A stretch of 64,000 nt of DNA, from positions 1-64,000 of the forward strand of contig NZ_PPXQ01000001.1 in the NCBI RefSeq assembly GCF_004798585.1, read 5' to 3'. Source of the stretch: Massilia sp. Mn16-1_5 (GTDB taxonomy: Bacteria > Pseudomonadota > Gammaproteobacteria > Burkholderiales > Burkholderiaceae_D). Both the position numbers and the translations under genes were made by a program. Of this stretch, positions 19,290 through 27,221 are shown piece after piece; the stretch's first letter is position 1; each line of letters begins with the position of its first letter. The notes beneath the pieces are model-generated. The model was not told the origin of the DNA. It made no database searches and worked only from the letters and a program-made list of their open reading frames with translations.

Positions 19290-19887
19290 GCGCGAGCGCG
19301 GTACCACCCTCGTGCGCCAGCGCGGCGTCACCCTCGTCGAACTCATCATGTTCATCGTGATCGTCTCGATCGCGCTGGCCGGCATCCTGCAGGTGATGCG
19401 CATGACCACCGCCAACAGCGCCGATCCGCTACGCCGCAAGCAGGCGCTCCTGATCGCCGAAGCCCTGCTGGAAGAAGTGCGCCAGGCCGGCTTCACCTAC
19501 TGCGACCCGCGCTCGGGGAATGCCGCCGAAGCGCAGAAGAGCGCCGACTGCGAACTCGCGGAGGGCTGGGGCAACGAGGGCGGCAAACCCTACCTGCGCC
19601 CCTACGACAACGTCAACGATTACGCAGGCGCCGCCGCGACCGCCACCGCGGCCTTCGACAACGATAGCGGTGCGCTGACCGATGCCCTCGGGCGCCCCCT
19701 GAACCTGGCCGGCTACAGCGCCAGCGTCAGCATCGTGCCCGACGCCCTGGGCGACATCGCGGCCAGCGGCACGGACGCCGACAGCGAAGCCCTGCGCATC
19801 CGCATCGTGGTCAAGTACGACAGCACCGAATCCGTGGTCCTGGACGGCTACCGCGCGCGCTATGCGCCGCAGGCGGGCGTCCAATGA
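19279..19887 (+). CDS. mshD: minor pilin MshD-like
   Basis: A 202-residue prepilin-like protein. The leader MSIERERGTTLVRQRG is followed by VTLVELIMFIVIVSIALAG, where Val replaces the usual Phe after the cleavage site. The body has an early helix (RRKQALLIAEALLEEVRQAG) and a cysteine pair (YCDPRSG.. and SADCELA). It sits between the GspH-like and MshO-like genes, as mshD does in Vibrio. The ATG at 19279 lies within the end of the preceding gene and is the first in frame before the pilin motif. Confidence 0.85.
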   Translation: MSIERERGTTLVRQRGVTLVELIMFIVIVSIALAGILQVMRMTTANSADPLRRKQALLIAEALLEEVRQAGFTYCDPRSGNAAEAQKSADCELAEGWGNEGGKPYLRPYDNVNDYAGAAATATAAFDNDSGALTDALGRPLNLAGYSASVSIVPDALGDIAASGTDADSEALRIRIVVKYDSTESVVLDGYRARYAPQAGVQ

Positions 19888-20771
19888 ATCGGCGCATGAA
19901 TCTGCGAGCGGTGCGCGGCTTCACCCTGGTCGAGGCGATCGTCGTGATCGTTATCATCGGCATCATCGGCGCCATCGTCGCCGTCTTCATCAAGGCCCCG
20001 ATCCAGGGTTATGGCGACACCGTGGCCCGCGCCGAAGCGGGCGAGGAAGCCGATCTGGCGCTGCGCCGCATGGCGCGCGAGATCCGCCTCGCGCTGCCCA
20101 ACAGCGTGCGCGTCAACGATGACGGCAGCGCGATCGAATTCCTGCTCACCCGGACCGGCGGGCGTTATCTCGCCGTGGAAGACGGCGCCACCGGCGGCAA
20201 GCCGCTCGACTTCGTCGATGCCGCCAACAAGGAATTCGATGTGGTCGGCGGCCTGCGCAGCGCCGTCGCGAAAGGCGACTACGTCGTCGTCTACAACCTC
20301 GGGGCCAGTGCCGACATGGCGCCGGCCAACGCCTACGGCCTCGCCGCCGCCGACCGCAACATTGCCCGCGTCAGCGAGGACGTCGGCGAAAACGGGACGA
20401 CGATCAAGCTCGACGACAACCCGTTCGCGCGCGACGATCCGATGCCGTCGCCGGGGCGCCGTTTCCAGGTGGTGAGCACGCCCGTCACCTTCCGCTGCGA
20501 ATCGAAGGACGGCGCGCTGGTGCTGACGCGCTACGCCGGCTACCCGATCCGCGCCACCATGGCCGTGGAGATGGACAAGCCCTCCGCCGCGCTGCTGGCG
20601 CGCCGGGTCGCCGCCTGCGAAGGCATTTTCAGTTACGCACAGTCGGACGTCGAACTGCGCCGCAGCGCGCTGGTGCTGCTGTCGCTCAGCCTGCACACCC
20701 GCAGCGCCGGCGACGCTAGCTTCGGCCCGGTGCGCCTGCTGCACCAGGTCCACGTGGACAACACGCCATGA
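19884..20771 (+). CDS. mshO: minor pilin MshO-like
   Basis: A 295-residue prepilin, the longest of the minor pilins here. The cleavage site RG|FTLVEAIVVIVIIGIIGA retains Glu5. The body includes LALRRMAREIRLALPNSVR, common to MshO/GspJ-like pseudopilins, and two cysteines (TFRCES and VAACEG). It overlaps mshD and mshP by four bases each (ATGA), so expression is coupled. It probably joins the tip complex with the MshC-, MshD-, MshP- and MshQ-like proteins. Confidence 0.87.
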   Translation: MNRRMNLRAVRGFTLVEAIVVIVIIGIIGAIVAVFIKAPIQGYGDTVARAEAGEEADLALRRMAREIRLALPNSVRVNDDGSAIEFLLTRTGGRYLAVEDGATGGKPLDFVDAANKEFDVVGGLRSAVAKGDYVVVYNLGASADMAPANAYGLAAADRNIARVSEDVGENGTTIKLDDNPFARDDPMPSPGRRFQVVSTPVTFRCESKDGALVLTRYAGYPIRATMAVEMDKPSAALLARRVAACEGIFSYAQSDVELRRSALVLLSLSLHTRSAGDASFGPVRLLHQVHVDNTP

Positions 20772-21229
20772 ACCGGTTTTCACATATCCCCGGCCGGCGC
20801 CGCCGCACGCGCGGCGTCGGCATCGTCACCGCGATCTTCCTGCTGGTCGTGCTGGCCGGCCTCGGCGTCGCGCTGATCTCCGTCTTCAACAGCCAGCAGC
20901 AAGGCATCGCACTGGACGAGCAGGGCGTACGCGCCCAGCAGGCCGCGCGCGCCGGGATCGAATGGGGCCTCTATCATCGCCTGAAGGGGGATGAGGCCTG
21001 CAAGGACAAGGAGACGTATACCGTCGCGCTCGGCGGCGACGTGCTCGACAAGTTCACCGTCAGGGTCCGCTGCGAGAAGCGCGACGGTCCGGCCGTGGCA
21101 GCGGGGGAGGCCGGCCTCGAGCGCTGGATCATCCATGCCACCGCCTGCACGCCGGCCAAGGACGGCGCCTGTCCCGACAGCTGGAACAATCCCGACTACG
21201 TGCGGCGGGTGATCGAGGTGCAGATATGA
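20768..21229 (+). CDS. mshP: MshP-like PilX-type accessory pilin
   Basis: A 153-residue protein with a basic start (GRRRRTRG), then a single hydrophobic helix GVGIVTAIFLLVVLAGLG without the FTLIE motif or Glu5. This matches MshP/PilX N-termini, which begin G-x-x-x-x-A-I-F-L-L. Two or three cysteines lie in the C-terminal half (KDKETY region, CEKRD, ATACTP). It overlaps mshO and mshQ by four bases each. The role is inferred from position: pilus tip or initiation complex. Confidence 0.85.
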   Translation: MNRFSHIPGRRRRTRGVGIVTAIFLLVVLAGLGVALISVFNSQQQGIALDEQGVRAQQAARAGIEWGLYHRLKGDEACKDKETYTVALGGDVLDKFTVRVRCEKRDGPAVAAGEAGLERWIIHATACTPAKDGACPDSWNNPDYVRRVIEVQI

Positions 21230-24200
21230 GGCGCCCGGTCGCGCTCGTCGCGCACGTGCTGGCGCTGCTGGTCCTGCTGTTCGGGACGGCGGCGCGCGCC
21301 GATACGCCGATCGCCCTGTGGAAGGCCTTCGATGGCCGCGTCAATTTCACCGGCACCCAGGTCACGCTGCGCACCAAGGCCAACAGCACCAACAACGGCA
21401 ACAACAATACGGCCGCCTGCACCGTCACGCTGCCCAGCACCAACCGCACCGCCTACCTCGGCATTCCGCTGGGAGCGACCGTGCTGTCGGCCCAGCTGTA
21501 CTGGGCCGGCTCGGGCACGATGGACAGCACGGTCAGGTTCGAGAACCAGGACGTCAGCGCCGGCCGCAAGTACAGCTCGAGCACGGTGGGCGGCGGCTTC
21601 AATTACTTCGGCGGCGCGGCCGACGTCACCGCCATCGTCAAGGCCAAGGGCAGCGGCACCTATAACTTCTCGGGACTGACCGTCTCCAACGGCAGCCCCT
21701 GGTGCGCATCGCAGGGCGTGCTGGGCGGCTTCTCGCTGCTGGTCGTGTACTCGCATCCGACCCAGCCCGAGCGCGTGCTGAACCTGTACGAAGGCTTCCG
21801 CTACGTGCAGAACGCCGAAGTCATCGTCAACGCCAGCAACTTCCGCTGGAACCGCACCTCCTATCCGGTCAAGGAGAAAGCGCGCATCGGCCACATCACC
21901 TGGGAAGGCGACTCGACGCTCGCGCAGGACGGCGAGCGCCTGTTGTTCGAGGGCACGGAAATGACCGACTCCCTCAACCCCGAGGGCAACCAGTTCAACT
22001 CGCGCAGCAACATCAACAACGACAGCGCCTCCTACGGCATCGACTTCGACGCCTACGACACCTCGGTCACCGTCTGGGCCGGCTACGATGCAACCGTCAC
22101 GACACGCTACCGCACCGGCCAGGACATGGTGATCCTGAACGCCGAGGTGCTGGTGGTGCCGACCATGCCGGTATCGGACCTGTCGATCGCGCTGGTGCGC
22201 AATACCGTTTTGAAAGTCGGCAGCGACGCCCAGTACACGGTGACCGTCACCAATAACGGGCCCTATACCGAGGCCGGCCCGATCACGGTCAGCAACACGC
22301 TGCCCGACGGGATGAGCTATGTGTCCGGCGGCGGCACCGGCTGGACCTGCGGCGGCACCACCACCGCCGGCAGCTGCGTCTACCGCGGCGCGCTGGCGCC
22401 GGGCAGCAGCGCGCCGGCCCTGGTGGTGAAGGCCGCCGTCACGAGCGGCGGCGACAAGACCAATACCGTGACGGTCAAGGGCACGGACGACGACAACCTC
22501 GCCAACAACAGCGCGAGCGACACCGCCACCGCCGTGGCGGCGCCGCCACCGCCGCCACCGCCTCCGCCCACCACGGGTCCAAAGATCACGTATGAATTCA
22601 CGAACCAGGCATGCGCGGCCGGGCTCGTCATCGGCGCCACCACGGGGTGTACCCAGTACGACGCCAACATCCTGGGCGGGAGCGACAAGAACCCGAAGAT
22701 CTACCTGACCGCCGTCATCGACGGCAAGACCGGCACGCCGAATGCGAAGGAAAGCACGACGGTTGCGATGACCTTCATGCTGAAGTGCCGCAATCCGACG
22801 GCCGGCAAGGTCGGCGCCACCCTGGAGGGCAAGGCGATACCGGTGTGTTCCGCCGACGACCCGTGGTCGAAAGCGGTCGATATCGTGTTCCCGCAGAACG
22901 CCGTCTCGGTCCCGCAGACCTTTGTTTATGGCGATATTGGCCAGGTCGAGCTGCACCTGAAGGCCAACGATGAAGAACGCGCCACCGCGGCCTTTATTAG
23001 CGCACCCACGCAGATCGCCTTCAGGAACATCGTCTACCCCAGGGACGAGACGCACAAGGATCCGAATCAGGGCACGATCAAGGTCAGCGACCAGGCCTTT
23101 GCGCCCGCCGGCTCGACCCTGACGCTGGAAGTGGGCGCACTGCTGGCCGACGGCGGCTGGGCGCCGAACTTCGGCAACGAAACCCCGGCGCCGCTGCTGG
23201 TGCTGGGCAAGTCGGCCATCACCGACGTCCAGTACGAAGACGAGGGCAAGCTGATCGAGAGCGGCACCCCGAGCTGGGCCGGCGGCATCCGCACCAGCTA
23301 CGCGGCCTGGAGCGAAGTCGGGGCCATCAACTTCAGCATCGGGCTGGGCGATCCGACGCCGGATGGATCGGGTAAGGCCAACAACTATCTGGGCGTGAAC
23401 GTCCCCGGCAGCACGGTCGTTGTTGGCCGTTTCTATCCCGCTTACTTCAGGACCGAGGCGGTCGGCCGCTTCAATTGCCCGGCCAACCTGGATGCGGGCG
23501 TCTTCCCATGCCCGCGCGCGACCGAGAAGGGCGTGAACAACGGCGCCGTGTATTCGGGCCAGCCCTTCGACGTCACGGTGCAAGCCTACAATGCCATGAA
23601 CCAGCCGGTGAAGAACTTCACCACCGTCAAGCAGACGGCGAAGAACTACCCCGGCTGGTTCCGCCCGATCACGCTGCGTGCCGTGGGCAGCGCGGGCGGG
23701 GGCCTGCTGGCGCCCGACTTCACGCCGACGGCTCCCGCCACCAGCACGACGATCGACGCCTCGACCAGCATTCCGGCCGAAAAAGAAGGCGATCCGCCCA
23801 CGATCCGGATCATGGGCAGCGCCACCTACACCCTGCCTGCCGCCTACAGCAACACGAGTCATCGCTCGACCGCGATCAGCGAACCGACCGGGGTGTTCGT
23901 GCGCGCGCTGGCGTCCGACAACGCGGCGGCCGGCAAGGTCGCCATCACGTCCGACCGCGGCAAAGGGGAGAACTCGGACGAGAACGGACTGCTGGTCCTC
24001 AGCGGCCGCCTGGCGGTGCCGAACGTGCTCGGTACCGACATCCTGCCGACGGCCCTCGGCCTGCGCGCCGAGTTCTGGGCCGGCAGCAAGTACGGCGGCT
24101 GGCTGTTCAACCGCGGCTACACGGAAGCACTGGCGGCCAGTGGCGACAAGGTGAAGTTCCTCGTCTGTTCGGCCAACTTCGCCAAGGACGGTAAGTGCGA

Positions 24201-24435
24201 TACGAACATCGTCGCCGCCATGGCCGTGAAGGGTGAGACGCGCAAAGTGAACCTGGTAAACGGCGCCGGCACCCTCTGGCTGCGCGCCCCCGGCAAGCTC
24301 GCCGGGGGCGTGGCGCGCACCGGATCCTTCACCCTGCAATTCGACGGCTGGACCTGGCTGCCGAGCACGATCGGCCGGGTCAGTTTCGGCAGCTACCGCA
24401 GCCCCGTGATCTACGTGCGCGAGATGTATTTCTAG
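21226..24435 (+). CDS. mshQ: large secreted MshQ-like tip protein with DUF11 and DUF6701 regions
   Basis: A 1069-residue exported protein. Parts in order: signal peptide (1-25, ending TAARA); an N-terminal beta-rich region (about 26-315); a DUF11-type repeat domain (about 321-435, TVTNNGPYTEAGPITVSNTL); a run of nine prolines (about 440-450); and a C-terminal DUF6701-like region (about 455-1069) ending in the family pattern VSFGSYRSPVIYVREMY. MshQ is the last gene of MSHA loci and a plausible adhesive tip. It overlaps mshP by four bases (ATGA). The DUF11 module and proline hinge suggest an extended stalk; both the adhesin role and the exact boundaries are inference. Confidence 0.82.
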   Translation: MRRPVALVAHVLALLVLLFGTAARADTPIALWKAFDGRVNFTGTQVTLRTKANSTNNGNNNTAACTVTLPSTNRTAYLGIPLGATVLSAQLYWAGSGTMDSTVRFENQDVSAGRKYSSSTVGGGFNYFGGAADVTAIVKAKGSGTYNFSGLTVSNGSPWCASQGVLGGFSLLVVYSHPTQPERVLNLYEGFRYVQNAEVIVNASNFRWNRTSYPVKEKARIGHITWEGDSTLAQDGERLLFEGTEMTDSLNPEGNQFNSRSNINNDSASYGIDFDAYDTSVTVWAGYDATVTTRYRTGQDMVILNAEVLVVPTMPVSDLSIALVRNTVLKVGSDAQYTVTVTNNGPYTEAGPITVSNTLPDGMSYVSGGGTGWTCGGTTTAGSCVYRGALAPGSSAPALVVKAAVTSGGDKTNTVTVKGTDDDNLANNSASDTATAVAAPPPPPPPPPTTGPKITYEFTNQACAAGLVIGATTGCTQYDANILGGSDKNPKIYLTAVIDGKTGTPNAKESTTVAMTFMLKCRNPTAGKVGATLEGKAIPVCSADDPWSKAVDIVFPQNAVSVPQTFVYGDIGQVELHLKANDEERATAAFISAPTQIAFRNIVYPRDETHKDPNQGTIKVSDQAFAPAGSTLTLEVGALLADGGWAPNFGNETPAPLLVLGKSAITDVQYEDEGKLIESGTPSWAGGIRTSYAAWSEVGAINFSIGLGDPTPDGSGKANNYLGVNVPGSTVVVGRFYPAYFRTEAVGRFNCPANLDAGVFPCPRATEKGVNNGAVYSGQPFDVTVQAYNAMNQPVKNFTTVKQTAKNYPGWFRPITLRAVGSAGGGLLAPDFTPTAPATSTTIDASTSIPAEKEGDPPTIRIMGSATYTLPAAYSNTSHRSTAISEPTGVFVRALASDNAAAGKVAITSDRGKGENSDENGLLVLSGRLAVPNVLGTDILPTALGLRAEFWAGSKYGGWLFNRGYTEALAASGDKVKFLVCSANFAKDGKCDTNIVAAMAVKGETRKVNLVNGAGTLWLRAPGKLAGGVARTGSFTLQFDGWTWLPSTIGRVSFGSYRSPVIYVREMYF

Positions 24436-24493
24436 TCTGCGTCCAGCCGTTGTCGCAGGCACGCCCCTCCCATGTTGCCGTCGAGCGATTTTA

Positions 24494-24528
24494 TTCGGTA
24501 AAACCGGCGAACTTGAATATAATCAAGT
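24494..24528 (+). promoter_or_regulatory. promoter of the mshI-mshN block with embedded palindrome
   Basis: TTCGGT (24494-24499), an 18-base spacer and a perfect TATAAT (24518-24523) make a plausible sigma70 promoter 52 bases before mshI. The -10 box lies inside an 18-bp palindrome, ACTTGA-ATATAA-TCAAGT (24511-24528), a natural site for a repressor. The local sequence is AT-rich within a GC-rich locus. The second half of the pilus locus therefore probably has its own regulated promoter. Confidence 0.6.
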
Positions 24529-24575
24529 CTCTACGGTCATGACATAGAGACCGCTCCACATCGCCAACGGTCCGC

Positions 24576-25517
24576 ATGCGTTTTTTTAGAAAAGCAAAGA
24601 AAAGAGAAGGATGGCTCGCCATTGCGCTGCAGCGCGATGGGCTGGCCGCCGTCAGCATGCAGACCGCGCCCGATATCAAGCCGCAGGTGCGCCAGGCGGT
24701 CTTCTATCCGGGCAAGAACCACGCCGAGCTGCTGGAAAAGGCCGGCCGCGAACTGCATGCCCATGCCTATCGCTCGATCACCGTCCTGGGCGGCGGCGAA
24801 TACCAGATCCTCTCGGTCGACGCGCCCAACGTCGCGCCGGACGAATTGAAAACCGCGGTGCGCTGGCGCCTGAAGGACCTCCTCGACTTCCATATCGACG
24901 ACGCCACGATCGACGTGCTCGACCTGCCGGTCGACCCGAATGCCGCCGTGCGCGCCCAGCATTCGATGTTCGCGATCGCCGCGCGCAACAGCGTGATCGA
25001 GGCGCGGCAAAAGCTGTTCACGGCGGCGAAGGTCGACCTGGCCGTGATCGACATCCCCGAGATGGCACAGCGGAACATCTCGGCCCTGGTCGAGCCGCCG
25101 GGCCGCGGCGTGGCGATGCTCTCCTTCGGCGAAGAGGGCGGCCTGCTGACCGTCTCCTACCGCGCCGAACTGTACCTGACGCGCCGCATCGACATCCATC
25201 TCGAGCAGCTGCTCGACGAGGACATCGATCGCCGCAACGCGGCATTCGATCGCGTCACCCTCGAACTCCAGCGCTCGCTCGACAATTTCGAGCGCCAGTA
25301 TTCCTTCATCAGCGTGGCCAAGCTGGTGCTGGCGCCGTCGCCCGTGAAGGGCCTCGACGAATACCTGTCGAGCAACCTCTACACGCCGGTCGATACGCTC
25401 GACCTGGCGAGCGTGTTCGACTTCGAACGCGCGCCCGAACTGCTCGATGCGCTCCAGCAGCAGCGTTTCCTGGTGCCGCTCGGCGCCGCCCTGCGCCACG
25501 AGGAGACGGTGCTGTGA
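24576..25517 (+). CDS. mshI: MshI, PilM-like cytoplasmic actin-fold assembly protein
   Basis: A 313-residue protein without membrane segments, of the MshI/PilM type. It begins with a basic segment (RFFRKAKKREG) and has ELKTAVRWRLKDLLDFHIDDA, a motif shared with MshI and GspL-type cytoplasmic domains, where it links the ATPase to the inner-membrane PilN/PilO pair. The ATG at 24576 follows the promoter-like region. It is the first gene of the second msh block. Its end overlaps the next gene by four bases (GTGA). Confidence 0.88.
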   Translation: MRFFRKAKKREGWLAIALQRDGLAAVSMQTAPDIKPQVRQAVFYPGKNHAELLEKAGRELHAHAYRSITVLGGGEYQILSVDAPNVAPDELKTAVRWRLKDLLDFHIDDATIDVLDLPVDPNAAVRAQHSMFAIAARNSVIEARQKLFTAAKVDLAVIDIPEMAQRNISALVEPPGRGVAMLSFGEEGGLLTVSYRAELYLTRRIDIHLEQLLDEDIDRRNAAFDRVTLELQRSLDNFERQYSFISVAKLVLAPSPVKGLDEYLSSNLYTPVDTLDLASVFDFERAPELLDALQQQRFLVPLGAALRHEETVL

Positions 25518-26161
25518 GCCAGCAGATCAACCTGTTCAATCCGGTCTTCCTGCAGCAAAAGAAGATCTTCTCCGCGCGCACGATGGGCGCGGCGCTGCTG
25601 GTGCTGTTCGCCGGCGTGGCCGCGCTCGGCGCCTACGGCAACATGCGCGTGCGGGACCTGCAAAGGCAAGCCGATGCCGGCGCCGCGCAGCTGACCCAGA
25701 AGCAGGCGCGCCTGGACAGCGTCGCCAAGGAATTCGCGCCGCGCCAGAAGAACCCCGCGGTGGAGGCCGAACTGGCCGAGGCCGAAGGCCAGCTGGCCGC
25801 GCTGCGCGAAGTCTCCGGCGTGCTCGCACGCGGGGAACTCGGCAACACCCAGGGCTATGCCGAATACTTCCGCGCGCTGGCGCGCCAGCACGTCGACGGC
25901 CTGTGGCTGACGGGCGTGAGCATTAGCGGCGCCGGCGTCGACATCGGCGTGCGCGGCCGCGCCCTCGATCCGCAGCGCGTGCCCGGCTACCTGAACCGCC
26001 TGACGAGCGAACCTGTCATGCGCGGCAAGGCCTTCGGCAGCCTGTCGATCAACCAGGGCGGTGGCGCGGCCCGCGTCGACGAGAACGGCAAGACGGTCGC
26101 GCAGGCGGCGCCCTATGTCGAATTCAGCCTGCTGTCCGCGCCGGAAGGAGTCAAGCCGTGA
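25514..26161 (+). CDS. PilN-like pilus assembly protein (MshI2)
   Basis: A 215-residue bitopic inner-membrane protein. It starts with SQQINLFNPVFLQQKK, matching the PilN N-terminal INLxxP motif that docks on PilM, then one membrane segment (about 25-43), a coiled coil (about 45-95) and a small ferredoxin-like periplasmic domain. The start is GTG at 25514, overlapping the mshI stop as GTGA; no ATG is suitably placed. Together with MshI and MshJ it should form the inner-membrane alignment complex. Confidence 0.85.
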   Translation: MSQQINLFNPVFLQQKKIFSARTMGAALLVLFAGVAALGAYGNMRVRDLQRQADAGAAQLTQKQARLDSVAKEFAPRQKNPAVEAELAEAEGQLAALREVSGVLARGELGNTQGYAEYFRALARQHVDGLWLTGVSISGAGVDIGVRGRALDPQRVPGYLNRLTSEPVMRGKAFGSLSINQGGGAARVDENGKTVAQAAPYVEFSLLSAPEGVKP

Positions 26162-26838
26162 AGGAAAGCCTCCTGCGCCTGGCCGCCCGCATCGACGCCC
26201 TGACCCTGCGCGAGCGGGTACTGCTGTTCGCGGCGGTGGCCGCGGCTTTCCTGTTCCTCACGCATTTCATGAGCCTGGGGCCGATGTATGCGAAGCAGGA
26301 CCTGCTGCGCACCCAGATCGTCCAGCAGCAGAACAACCTGGAGGGCATCGACAACGAGATCCGCGACAAGGTGCAGGCATTCCAGGCCGACCCGGACGCG
26401 CCGACGCGCGAGAAGATCGCCGCGGTGCGCGCCCAGACCGATTCGCTGGCCCTCAGCCTGCGCGCGATGCAGAACGGCCTGGTTGCGCCCGAGCGCATGG
26501 CGCCGCTGGTGGAAAACATCCTGCGCGCGAATGGACGCCTGCAGCTGGTGTCGCTGCGCACGCTGCCGGTGGAGCCGGTGACGGGTAAGGCCAAGCCGGT
26601 GGCCGCGCCAGCCGCGACGGATGCGGCGAAGCCGGCCGCGCTGCTGTACCGGCATGGCGTGGAAGTGACGGTGCGCGGCAACTACCTCGACATGATCGGC
26701 TACATGGCCGCGCTCGAATCGATGCCGACCCAGCTGTTCTGGGGCGGCGCCCGCCTCGAAGCGGAGACCTGGCCGGCCTCGCGCCTGACGCTGACCCTGT
26801 ACACCCTGAGCCTGGACGCGAAATGGATGAAGCTGTGA
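26158..26838 (+). CDS. mshJ: MshJ, PilO/GspM-like pilus assembly protein
   Basis: A 226-residue bitopic protein with a short cytoplasmic N-terminus, one membrane segment (about 21-40), a coiled coil (about 45-105) and a periplasmic ferredoxin-like domain (about 115-226). The MshJ pattern LRANGRLQLVSLRTLPVEP and the C-terminal WPASRLTLTLYTLSLDAKWMKL (two stretches) are typical. The start is GTG at 26158, overlapping the preceding stop. It is expected to pair with the PilN-like protein. Confidence 0.87.
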   Translation: MKESLLRLAARIDALTLRERVLLFAAVAAAFLFLTHFMSLGPMYAKQDLLRTQIVQQQNNLEGIDNEIRDKVQAFQADPDAPTREKIAAVRAQTDSLALSLRAMQNGLVAPERMAPLVENILRANGRLQLVSLRTLPVEPVTGKAKPVAAPAATDAAKPAALLYRHGVEVTVRGNYLDMIGYMAALESMPTQLFWGGARLEAETWPASRLTLTLYTLSLDAKWMKL

Positions 26839-27221
26839 AGCGCATTGTTCTCTGCCTGCTGCTGGCAAGCGCGAACCTGGCCTCGGCCCAGGCCCTGCAG
26901 GACCCGACCCGTCCGCCGGCCGCCCTGGTGGCGGCGCAGGGCGGGGCGGCGCAGGCGGCTGCCGCGCCGGCGAACCGTGCACCGCAGCTGCAGTCGGTGC
27001 TGATTTCGCGCCAGCCCGGCGGGCGCCACGTCGCGGTGATCGACGGCGAGACCCTGCGCCTGGGCGACACCTACAAGGGCGCGCGCGTGGCGCGCATCGA
27101 ACAGAACGAGGTGGAACTGGTACGCGGACGCACGCGCCAGGTCCTGACACTGAACGCGGCTCCGGCCTCCCATGGCGGCGCCATCGAGCGGGTACGAGAC
27201 AACATGAAGGACCGGGAATGA
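26835..27221 (+). CDS. mshK: MshK, periplasmic pilus assembly protein
   Basis: A 128-residue secreted protein with a signal peptide (MKRIVLCLLLASANLASA) followed by QALQDPTRPP, the DPTRPP motif of MshK/PilP/GspC-like connectors, and a small beta domain with GETLRLGDTYKGARVARIE. It should link the inner-membrane complex to the secretin. The GTG at 26835 is preferred because it gives a clean signal peptide and repeats the GTGA overlap seen at the two preceding junctions; an ATG at 26823 would add four residues. Confidence 0.85.
   Translation: MKRIVLCLLLASANLASAQALQDPTRPPAALVAAQGGAAQAAAAPANRAPQLQSVLISRQPGGRHVAVIDGETLRLGDTYKGARVARIEQNEVELVRGRTRQVLTLNAAPASHGGAIERVRDNMKDRE

Noticed and set aside
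21196-24462. A 1088-codon reverse frame opposite mshQ
   Set aside because: Shadow frame; the forward frame has a signal peptide, domain motifs and operon coupling.
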